From a virus: a DNA stretch of 64,000 nucleotides. Numbering within the stretch: the stretch's first letter is position 1; each line of letters opens with the position of its first letter. Below, one piece after another: positions 49,802-57,144 of this stretch. The stretch is from positions 26,403 to 90,402 of IMG/VR virus record IMGVR_UViG_3300047476_000792. One strand, written 5' to 3'. Position numbers and translations under genes: made by a program. The notes below the pieces were generated by a model. That model worked only from the letters and a program-made list of their open reading frames with translations. It ran no database searches and was not told the DNA's origin.

Positions 49802-50125
49802 CTTGGTGTTATTTATTTGACTAAGAACTTCTGATACTATCTCTTTTTTTAGAATTTTAACACGCTGTCCTTCGATTACATCAAACGGATTTGAAATATT
49901 ATTTGCAACTAATATAATCCACCACAAACGAGTAGTTCCATAATGCTTAAATGATAAAGAATACCAATCCGAAAAGGAATAGATAGTATCATATGTTACC
50001 AAACCTTCATCTATATCACCAGAAATGTTAATTGCATTTGAAAGATTATAAAATTCGTATCCATCCTCATCTGTATAAGTTGAGAATATATTTGCATAGT
50101 CGTAAGGATGTAAATTGTTTGCCAT
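49799..50125 (-). CDS. 53: gp53-like baseplate wedge protein with LysM-like end
   Basis: 108 residues (T4 gp53 196). DWYSLSFKHYGTTRLWWIILVANNISNPFDVIEGQRVKIL is the LysM-like segment found in gp53 and related wedge proteins (quoted in pieces: SFKHYGTTRLWW, NNISNPFDVIEGQ). It is coupled to the upstream gene with no late hexamer of its own. Confidence 0.75.
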   Translation of the reverse strand: MANNLHPYDYANIFSTYTDEDGYEFYNLSNAINISGDIDEGLVTYDTIYSFSDWYSLSFKHYGTTRLWWIILVANNISNPFDVIEGQRVKILKKEIVSEVLSQINNTK

Positions 50126-50126
50126 A

Positions 50127-51242
50127 TCAATTATTCAGTCTAAAAACCTCATTTAAATTACCCTCGGCAGCAGTTAACCTATCCCGAGAGTTTATATTCA
50201 TAACGTTTACAGGAGTTCCGTCCGAGTTTCTTTTCAAATTCTCGAAATTAACTAATTCGTTCGCATAATTTCTTATCGCAGGTTCAAATGGAGTAATATC
50301 ACTAATAGCTTCTACACTTACTCCTTTATCAAGCGCAAGAAGTATATTTCTAGAAGGCATCAGTAATGATGTAAATTCCATAGTTATTCTATATGCTTCA
50401 GGAATAGTTCTTGGGACACTAGTACTTCCGTCCGAAGATGCTAGATATTTTACTCTGGTATTTCCTAAGTTTGTAATTTCTAAATTTGACATCCAACACG
50501 CAGGCATATGAACTACATCAGGAATGGTCAGTGAATATATAACAGGTGGGTCAATAATCGCAAAATTTCTACGAGATGGCGAGTTCTGATAAGATAATAA
50601 ATGGCATAGATTTCTATTATTCTCTACATCTTCGAGAGTTCCAGTATTAAAAAGATCAAATGTAACAGTGTATGATTCTGTTGTAGTATCTGTCCAAGAT
50701 TTAGGCATTTCAAAGCCTACTCTTCCTGGAAGAATCACATTAGCAATGCCAGTCATTAAATCTCTGGCGGATTTTATTTTTGAAATACCTTCTGTATATG
50801 CATTAAAGCCTCTCTCCACACCAGGGAAAGACCTCATAGCGGCACCCATACCCGCAAGATCATTAATAGGATTTGCGGAAACATCATCAAATGTATTTTG
50901 ACGAGATATTTTTTTTGTGTTAAAGTATGGAAACTTATATGTAAATCCAGTAGGCTCCGCAAAATATTTGTATTTATAGACATCGAATGGATCACGGTCT
51001 GCCTGTGCAACAGATGTTACTCCATTATTAACTAATCTTGCTGCAACACGTCCATAATAAACAATAGATGCAATAAGTTGTCCTGTTGTTTGTTGATATT
51101 CCGTAAGTCTAACGTATGGCACTTCCTTTCTCGCAGCTTTAGGAGAAAGAGTCCATGCCATATCCAATACGTCAATAATCCCATCTCCTACAGGTTGTAG
51201 AAATCTAGAATCTTTATCAGATTGTTTGTATTGGATTTTCAT
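50127..51242 (-). CDS. baseplate/tail-tube junction protein (gp48/gp54-like)
   Basis: 371 residues. The C-terminal half has the tail-tube-like beta pattern: YTVTFDLFNTGTLEDVENNR, PPVIYSLTIPDVVHMPACWM, LEITNLGNTRVKYL, AYRITMEFTSLLMPSRN. Lies directly downstream of the tape measure gene, as gp48/gp54 lie near gp29 in T4. It would cap the hub and start the tail tube. Which of the two T4 proteins it corresponds to is not clear. Confidence 0.55.
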   Translation of the reverse strand: MKIQYKQSDKDSRFLQPVGDGIIDVLDMAWTLSPKAARKEVPYVRLTEYQQTTGQLIASIVYYGRVAARLVNNGVTSVAQADRDPFDVYKYKYFAEPTGFTYKFPYFNTKKISRQNTFDDVSANPINDLAGMGAAMRSFPGVERGFNAYTEGISKIKSARDLMTGIANVILPGRVGFEMPKSWTDTTTESYTVTFDLFNTGTLEDVENNRNLCHLLSYQNSPSRRNFAIIDPPVIYSLTIPDVVHMPACWMSNLEITNLGNTRVKYLASSDGSTSVPRTIPEAYRITMEFTSLLMPSRNILLALDKGVSVEAISDITPFEPAIRNYANELVNFENLKRNSDGTPVNVMNINSRDRLTAAEGNLNEVFRLNN

Positions 51243-51248
51243 TTATAA

Positions 51249-51254
51249 TATTTA
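51249..51254 (-). promoter_or_regulatory. late promoter hexamer TAAATA
   Basis: Minus strand, 6 bases before ATG 51242; its TAA is the stop codon (51252-51254) of the tape measure gene. Confidence 0.7.
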
Positions 51255-53243
51255 TTGACCGAACTCAATATGTCGCCCAGTATTAATTCTATGACGTTGG
51301 ATAGGGTTACTTCCTCCAATGATGGTAGGATGAGGTTGCTTAGAGGCTCCTGCGCTCGCAATAACCGCTTGTGCGACGTTTCCGCTACTCTGAGCAGTCA
51401 CAGCCGCCAAACCGCTGAAACCATTGCTTAAAACGGCTACAATCGTGTCTATTTTTTTATTAACATCTTTAAGAGCTTGGTCGAATGGTCCACCACCTTT
51501 TGCAAAGATATGTGCATCCTTTTTATTCGGTATAATAATTTCAGCATCTTGGACCTTAGTCTTATTTGCATTGGTTAAAATATTAATAGCTTTTGCGGTT
51601 GATATTTCCCTATCCTGTAATTCTTTTAATCTTTGATCGCGAAGTTTTTGACTAGGATTACCTATAATACTCCCAAGAAATCCTTGATCGCCAGAACGTT
51701 TGTTGATAACTGAACGCTCGTTGTTTATATTTGATATATCTTTCTTATATCTTGCAATAGCTAACTCATTTTCTTCTTTCCAAGACAGTCCAACATTTCT
51801 CTTCTTCTCTTCGAGATTCTTAATAATTTCGTCTTGAGTAGATATAGATTTTTTAATAGCATTAGACATGCTTGCATTATTTTTAGCGAGCATCTCCTTT
51901 GATGTAGTGAATAAATCTATTACATCATTCATCATAAGAGGAAATTCTTTTAATATACCCGGAATTTTATATAAAGTATATGCGATACCAGATATGATTC
52001 CTCCAATTATAGAAAATCTTCCTACGGCCAATCCAAAAGTCTTTATTCCTTGAACGAATGATGCAGCGGTTCCTAGTGGTAATTTACCTAAAATACTGAA
52101 TAGTCCTGATAATATCTTCCACGATCCTTTAAAAATAGTTGATATTCCTCTGAGAGCGAGTCCAATACCTGGAACAAATTTCAATAGAGATAAAATTCCT
52201 GCCGACCCTAGTATCTTAACCCCTAACGAACCATATTCTCCTTTTTCAAAATCCTTTTTCATAGATTCGCCAATACTAGTAAATATAGGCTCTAATATAT
52301 TCTTCGAGACCCATATTACTTTATCACCCATATAATTAGCAACCTTGCCCCAATCAGTGGTTTTCACTTTATCAGCAATAGGCTCTACGACATATTTGAA
52401 TATATTATCAGATATAGCCTTGATACCATCAATTATAAATAATGCAGAACGTCCAAAGGTCTTCCAAGTTTCTTCGGATTTTACAAAGTCTGTTATAGAA
52501 GTTAAAATAGATTGAAATGTTCCTGATAAGATGCTTTGTATTGCTCTTCCAGTCGCGGTTTCGTCTAAGTATTTCTTAAATTTTCCTAATAGATAAACAC
52601 CCGTTCCGAGCATTGCATATTTAAACATCTTCCCGAATATACCGGATTTCTTATCATCTCCCAGGTTGTTTGCAGAATTATTAGTATTGTTGGAAAATAA
52701 ATTAAGAACCATTTTTTTATTAATTTGGCTGGGTTGGGTTGAATTGCTCTGCAAGGCTTTTTCTTGCAACGAATCTCTTAATAATCTTTCAATATTCCTT
52801 AGAAGTTTATTGGTCATCAGTAAACCATTCGTATTAATACGAATTTTATTAACATTATCCAATAAAGTCTTAGGAATAGTAGGTGTTCTGTTTCTTGTAC
52901 CTGCGCCAACTTTGGGAAATTTTAATACATAATTATTCAACCTTTTTGTCAAATCTTCCGCAGCAGTATTCAATTTATTGAATGTACTAGGTTTTATTGC
53001 TGCCATCAATATTCTGACCTTTGTATTGAAACTACCTACGGACAAGGTCAAATCATCTACCTTTTTTCCTAATTTATTAAATTTATCTGAAACTAATTTC
53101 ATTGGCCCATCAACCACATTAAGTGGAGAATTTTTGCTTTCGAATAGATCTATAAATTTTTTTGCAAGATATGACTGTCCCTTACCATTCTTAGACATGT
53201 AATCATCTATTGCAGAAAGTGCATCATTTATCGTAGTAGCCAT
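51252..53243 (-). CDS. 29: tail tape measure protein (gp29-like)
   Basis: 663 residues. Long helical protein with a central hydrophobic region (GKMFKYAMLGTGVYLLGKF; SLLKFVPGIGLALRGI; FSIIGGIISGIAYTLYKI), the usual mark of tape measures, and charged coiled-coil parts on both sides. Late promoter TATAAATA. It sets tail length and is ejected with the DNA. Length 663 is near T4 gp29 (590), implying a tail of similar length. Confidence 0.75.
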   Translation of the reverse strand: MATTINDALSAIDDYMSKNGKGQSYLAKKFIDLFESKNSPLNVVDGPMKLVSDKFNKLGKKVDDLTLSVGSFNTKVRILMAAIKPSTFNKLNTAAEDLTKRLNNYVLKFPKVGAGTRNRTPTIPKTLLDNVNKIRINTNGLLMTNKLLRNIERLLRDSLQEKALQSNSTQPSQINKKMVLNLFSNNTNNSANNLGDDKKSGIFGKMFKYAMLGTGVYLLGKFKKYLDETATGRAIQSILSGTFQSILTSITDFVKSEETWKTFGRSALFIIDGIKAISDNIFKYVVEPIADKVKTTDWGKVANYMGDKVIWVSKNILEPIFTSIGESMKKDFEKGEYGSLGVKILGSAGILSLLKFVPGIGLALRGISTIFKGSWKILSGLFSILGKLPLGTAASFVQGIKTFGLAVGRFSIIGGIISGIAYTLYKIPGILKEFPLMMNDVIDLFTTSKEMLAKNNASMSNAIKKSISTQDEIIKNLEEKKRNVGLSWKEENELAIARYKKDISNINNERSVINKRSGDQGFLGSIIGNPSQKLRDQRLKELQDREISTAKAINILTNANKTKVQDAEIIIPNKKDAHIFAKGGGPFDQALKDVNKKIDTIVAVLSNGFSGLAAVTAQSSGNVAQAVIASAGASKQPHPTIIGGSNPIQRHRINTGRHIEFGQ

Positions 53244-53249
53244 TATTTA

Positions 53250-53257
53250 TATTTATA
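53250..53257 (-). promoter_or_regulatory. late promoter TATAAATA of the tape measure gene
   Basis: Minus strand full T4 consensus TATAAATA, 6 bases before ATG 53243. It is back to back with the hexamer of the divergent gene at 53274. Confidence 0.8.
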
Positions 53258-53260
53258 CGG

Positions 53261-53266
53261 TAAATA
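53261..53266 (+). promoter_or_regulatory. late promoter hexamer TAAATA
   Basis: TAAATA, 7 bases before ATG 53274. Only three bases separate it from the opposite promoter, so 30 bases serve two divergent late genes. Confidence 0.75.
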
Positions 53267-53273
53267 ATACAAT

Positions 53274-54002
53274 ATGACTATTTACGAACAAGAGCAGCTT
53301 GAACATTTTCAAAGACAATTACTTTCTGGTGTGTATTCTGAAGAAACACTAATACATCTTTACGAATCTAACCAACTGAGTGATGGTCAGATTAGAATAA
53401 TCCAAGAACTTGCTCCTGTGTTAGGTGGACTCAAAAACGTTGCATCTAAGATAGGTAGTAACATAGGAGGTGCATTTAAACAAGCCAGAACACAAGGACT
53501 AGACAAGGCTGGTAAAGATTGGATGGGTCGTGCTAAAAATGCATATCAACAAGGTAGACAGGAGACCCAATATAATAATCATGCAAATAATATAGGTAAA
53601 CAGTGGCAGAAAATAGATCGAACCGTCACCAACAGTCGCTTATTCGAACAAATGGAAGCTTTTAGAAAGGGTTTCAATGGACAGGATAAATATGTAGATC
53701 AAGCACTTGCTTATATTAATTCGACATTCTTAGATCTTCAACATTACCTCTCTGTTAAATATCCACAACTCAACGTTGAAACCGATCCATCATACACACC
53801 TGAATGGAAAAAACAGGAAATGGCTAAACAGGCCGAACGCCAGAAGAGTTTGGACGCACAAGTAGGTGCAGAAGATGTCGCTAATCCGGCCTCTCGCGCA
53901 AGTCACCGTAGCACACAGAGAAGACGGGATTATGCACAGAGAAAGGCCCAAGGCTTAGTCAAACCAAGAAACACCTTAGCGAACAAGATAAGAAATGCTT
54001 AA
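53274..54002 (+). CDS. hypothetical late protein, 242 aa
   Basis: Helical N-terminus (EQEQLEHFQRQLLSGVYSEE), then Gly/Lys/Gln-rich (SKIGSNIGGAFKQARTQG), ending strongly basic (STQRRRDYAQRKAQGLVKP). Single-gene late unit with its own terminator. Could be a DNA-associated or internal virion protein; no homologue recognised. Confidence 0.65.
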   Translation: MTIYEQEQLEHFQRQLLSGVYSEETLIHLYESNQLSDGQIRIIQELAPVLGGLKNVASKIGSNIGGAFKQARTQGLDKAGKDWMGRAKNAYQQGRQETQYNNHANNIGKQWQKIDRTVTNSRLFEQMEAFRKGFNGQDKYVDQALAYINSTFLDLQHYLSVKYPQLNVETDPSYTPEWKKQEMAKQAERQKSLDAQVGAEDVANPASRASHRSTQRRRDYAQRKAQGLVKPRNTLANKIRNA

Positions 54003-54005
54003 AAT

Positions 54006-54037
54006 AAAAAACCCTCAGATAATCTGAGGGTTTTTTT
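54006..54037. terminator. bidirectional rho-independent terminator
   Basis: A6, CCCTCAGA (54012-54019), TAA, TCTGAGGG (54023-54030), T7. Serves the convergent genes ending at 54002 and 54039. Confidence 0.9.
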
Positions 54038-54038
54038 A

Positions 54039-54851
54039 TTAGGAGAACAGTGCAGGAGATATTTCTATTACTCCTCTATGAGACACATCATCTATCATCT
54101 CTTCGACAGTTAATACTTCTGTTATTCTTTTTCCAAATTCAGAATCGATTTTTTCTATAATTTTATTAATCAGATTGCTAGGAAGATTCTCAACAATCGT
54201 CAACCTATCCTGGACATTTTTTGCAACTAGATTTATATTCGTCTCTCCAATTTTTATATATTTTATAAATTGTGACAGGTAGTACATAAACATAACACCT
54301 GGAATATCTTTCATAGAATCCTTATTCCTTTCATCAATCTTTTTAATTTTTGTTTGTTCAAAATCTCTATCAAAAATAAACTCCTGATCTAAAGACGGAA
54401 AGTTCAGAGTAGCTTCATAGGTTCCATCTTTCACTGTTTGATCTGAGAAAGATTTCTTAGACTTTTTAATAGAACGCAATATACGGTCGATATCTACTTG
54501 GATAATCTTTCCAGTTTCTGCAAAAACTTCCACATCTATTGTGGATTTGACATTCTTTTTTCGCAAGTCCAACAGAATTGAAATTTTATCGAATATATTT
54601 ATATTTGAAGTAGGTATAGACGGATCGAGTATGTCTTTTAGAATAACAAACATAGTTTGGTTAAACTGATTGTCTACAAACGAGCCTGCGAGAGCAGTTT
54701 TAATAATACTCTTCAAATGCAATGCATTCATAGGCTTAATATGAACCTCTTTATTTAAAGAAGGAATGTATGTGTTAGATTCAAATTGTTTATTTGATTC
54801 TTTTAAGAGTGCTAGAATTTCTTGTTGATTTAGGGGAATTTCGGGTTCCAT
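54039..54851 (-). CDS. baseplate assembly protein (gp26/gp51 family-like)
   Basis: 270 residues. The segment YIPSLNKEVHIKPMNALHLKSIIKTAL matches the start of the T4 baseplate protein family (gp26-type; quoted pieces: SLNKEVHIKPM, LKSIIKTAL). The rest is helical with charged C-terminus. Such proteins act in hub assembly. Uses the TAAGTA form of the late hexamer. Confidence 0.55.
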   Translation of the reverse strand: MEPEIPLNQQEILALLKESNKQFESNTYIPSLNKEVHIKPMNALHLKSIIKTALAGSFVDNQFNQTMFVILKDILDPSIPTSNINIFDKISILLDLRKKNVKSTIDVEVFAETGKIIQVDIDRILRSIKKSKKSFSDQTVKDGTYEATLNFPSLDQEFIFDRDFEQTKIKKIDERNKDSMKDIPGVMFMYYLSQFIKYIKIGETNINLVAKNVQDRLTIVENLPSNLINKIIEKIDSEFGKRITEVLTVEEMIDDVSHRGVIEISPALFS

Positions 54852-54858
54852 AATATAA

Positions 54859-54864
54859 TACTTA
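54859..54864 (-). promoter_or_regulatory. late promoter hexamer TAAGTA
   Basis: Minus strand, 7 bases before ATG 54851, two bases after the stop of the upstream gene. Confidence 0.5.
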
Positions 54865-54866
54865 AC

Positions 54867-55829
54867 TTACATGAATTCTGATGGCTGTTCAACCATTCCT
54901 TTTGTTTCAGAGCGATACTGATCAAATAAATCAGTTGTTTGATTCTCTTGTATTGATTCTTTAGGTGATTCGGATTGATGTGCTTTTATCAATTTAGCAA
55001 ATATAATATCTAATTCAAGAGGTGTTATATTTTCATAAAATTTATAATCTAAATGATAATTGGCGGACACATCGGCTATAACCGATAAAATATTATCCAG
55101 ACTATCGTCATTATATAATATTTTTATTATATCCGTTATATTACCTGTGCTAAAGTTTAACTTAAATATTTCCGATTTACATTTATCGTTGGAGCAGTGC
55201 ATCTCCATTAATGATAAATCAGTGAAACTCTTATACAACGGATCGATGAACTTATCCTTAATACTTAAAATATCTGCCATTTGTATATGCGGAAGAACTA
55301 TTTTCATATCCTCTTGAGTATTTGTATGAAACGTATTACCATTTATTATTATACCTCGTATGTGACTAAAAAGATAATCATCTAATTGATCATTAATATC
55401 CTCTATATCTCGAATGTATGAGTCCGCACATAGTATATTCGGTATATCACATATTATTTGATAATTCTTAAATGAAAATATATGTTTAAATGATCTATCT
55501 ATAACGGGTGCAATTGTATCCAACATATTATTCAAGTCAAAGGACTTGCTAGTTTCAGTCTTACATTTATCGCATATTCGGGTGAATGGAAGGTCTTTTC
55601 CACACGAATATATCTTTAAATACAAGAATATAACAAACCGATCTATAATAGTTAAGGAGTCTGTATTAAATCGCCAAGGACCATTTGCTGCTAGTAATGA
55701 ATTGAGCATATTAATAAAGTCCTCTTTGTCACTCATTTGCTTGTGTAGGTCTTTATACTGGATTACTGTTAATTCTTTGAATAATATGAATTCTTGGATA
55801 GAAGGTATCCAAATTTTTTTAGATGTCAT
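54867..55829 (-). CDS. baseplate hub assembly protein with zinc site (gp26/gp28-like)
   Basis: 320 residues. N-terminus IWIPSIQEFILFKELTVIQYKDL resembles the T4 baseplate family seen in the next gene. Cys pairs RICDKCKTETSK and MHCSNDKCKSEIF form a probable zinc site. No late hexamer at the standard distance; may be read from the promoter of the upstream gene. Function by analogy only. Confidence 0.5.
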   Translation of the reverse strand: MTSKKIWIPSIQEFILFKELTVIQYKDLHKQMSDKEDFINMLNSLLAANGPWRFNTDSLTIIDRFVIFLYLKIYSCGKDLPFTRICDKCKTETSKSFDLNNMLDTIAPVIDRSFKHIFSFKNYQIICDIPNILCADSYIRDIEDINDQLDDYLFSHIRGIIINGNTFHTNTQEDMKIVLPHIQMADILSIKDKFIDPLYKSFTDLSLMEMHCSNDKCKSEIFKLNFSTGNITDIIKILYNDDSLDNILSVIADVSANYHLDYKFYENITPLELDIIFAKLIKAHQSESPKESIQENQTTDLFDQYRSETKGMVEQPSEFM

Positions 55830-55843
55830 GTATTAATCTACAC

Positions 55844-56698
55844 TTATGCCAAACCTTGCACAAGTTTATTTTGTTGATTTATGAATTGTTGACTCATAGC
55901 GATTTCCCCTTGAAGTGTAGAATTGGTGATGGTAGACTTCGTTGCTGCCGAAGATTGACCAACAAATCCATCAATCGAATAACTATTATATACAAAATTG
56001 GCCTGCATTTTAGGAAAATCTGAACTTGAGGTATAATCCATTTCTTCTCTAGGAATATTAACAGGTACACAATCTTTAAAAATATATGCCTTCCTAATGA
56101 TATTAGGAGAACATTCACCATTTCGTGCAAGCTGATATATAAAAATATCAGCTTTTATACTCCTATCTCTAGGAGTTGCTATTAATCCCTCATGTGCAGC
56201 TAGAATAGCCCAAGGACGTATTACACCGTCTACGAAAGATTTATTAGTTTCTAAGAAACCAGTAGTAAGTTGTTCAAAATTAGACCTACCATTTATAATG
56301 GGCGCATTAATGAATCCATTGTTAGAACCTTCTGTTATTCCTGCATAATCAACATTTATATTTTCTCCAGGAATTCCAACTGCATGTGCAAAAATACAAC
56401 CTACGACATCTTGAGTTGCAGTTGTCCAAGTTGCATCAGTCATTGATGCTATATTCCATCCCGGAGGTTCGTAGTTAGGTACAACGTTCTTAATTTTATT
56501 AATTAAATAATTCCTGTTATGAGCATTTATAATCATGACCCACGAAAATCGCATAGGAACATTATATGCCCATTGACATAACATTTTATTGAAATATGGA
56601 ATATGGTTGTGAGTTACGGCAGGTAGACCCCCGAAATCACATGTCTGAAATACTTGAGGTGTTATAATTCCACAGTTACTAACAATTCCATTTATCAT
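55844..56698 (-). CDS. tail-tube-like baseplate protein (gp54/gp48-like)
   Basis: 284 residues. C-terminal RKAYIFKDCVPVNIPREEMDY and MQANFVYNSYSID resemble the tail-tube fold shared by gp19, gp48 and gp54. The first half contains FSWVMIINAHNRNYL and VGCIFAHAVGI. Position beside the gp26-like genes supports a role at the tube-baseplate junction. Not assigned to a single T4 gene. Confidence 0.5.
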   Translation of the reverse strand: MINGIVSNCGIITPQVFQTCDFGGLPAVTHNHIPYFNKMLCQWAYNVPMRFSWVMIINAHNRNYLINKIKNVVPNYEPPGWNIASMTDATWTTATQDVVGCIFAHAVGIPGENINVDYAGITEGSNNGFINAPIINGRSNFEQLTTGFLETNKSFVDGVIRPWAILAAHEGLIATPRDRSIKADIFIYQLARNGECSPNIIRKAYIFKDCVPVNIPREEMDYTSSSDFPKMQANFVYNSYSIDGFVGQSSAATKSTITNSTLQGEIAMSQQFINQQNKLVQGLA

Positions 56699-56703
56699 TC
56701 AAT

Positions 56704-56709
56704 TACTTA
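56704..56709 (-). promoter_or_regulatory. late promoter hexamer TAAGTA
   Basis: Minus strand, 5 bases before ATG 56698; its TAA is the stop codon (56707-56709) of the upstream gene. Confidence 0.55.
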
Positions 56710-57144
56710 CTTGTAATGTTTAGGTTCGAGGAATTGAAAATCTGTTTTACCTACGGAGCCTATTTTAGAAACACCATTCTTTAATGTATATTTAACCTCC
56801 ATATTTCCTTGTTTAGAGTTTACTCTTGCTCCTGGCTTTTTAGGGTTCACACCTTTTATTCTTAAATGACCTCCTAGACCTTTTGCAATACCTGCCTGTG
56901 CATGATCTTTTTGGGATTTATTCTGTCCCCTAGCACCTTTTCCATCCCAATAATTTCCTATATATTGTTGATTTCCTAACTTGGTTTTTTGCGAGTCTGA
57001 ATGATTATTTAGGGAGCGTACCTGTCTAACACCCGACTTGGGAAACATGGTATCTGCCCAATAGCGCGACTCTCTACGTTTGGATTTCGCAGTTGTATAT
57101 TCACGAATAAGAGATTCACAAAATTGATCAAATTCAGGGGTCAT
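56707..57144 (-). CDS. hypothetical late protein, 145 aa
   Basis: N-terminus TPEFDQFCESLIREY fits the short motif shared with the late proteins at 5820 and 59721. The rest is basic and Gly/Lys/Gln-rich (YWDGKGARGQNKSQKDHAQ), with a beta-like end (MEVKYTLKNGVSKIG). Its ATG overlaps the opposite-strand ATG of gp61 as CATG (57142-57145). Function unknown; late virion protein likely. Confidence 0.6.
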   Translation of the reverse strand: MTPEFDQFCESLIREYTTAKSKRRESRYWADTMFPKSGVRQVRSLNNHSDSQKTKLGNQQYIGNYWDGKGARGQNKSQKDHAQAGIAKGLGGHLRIKGVNPKKPGARVNSKQGNMEVKYTLKNGVSKIGSVGKTDFQFLEPKHYK

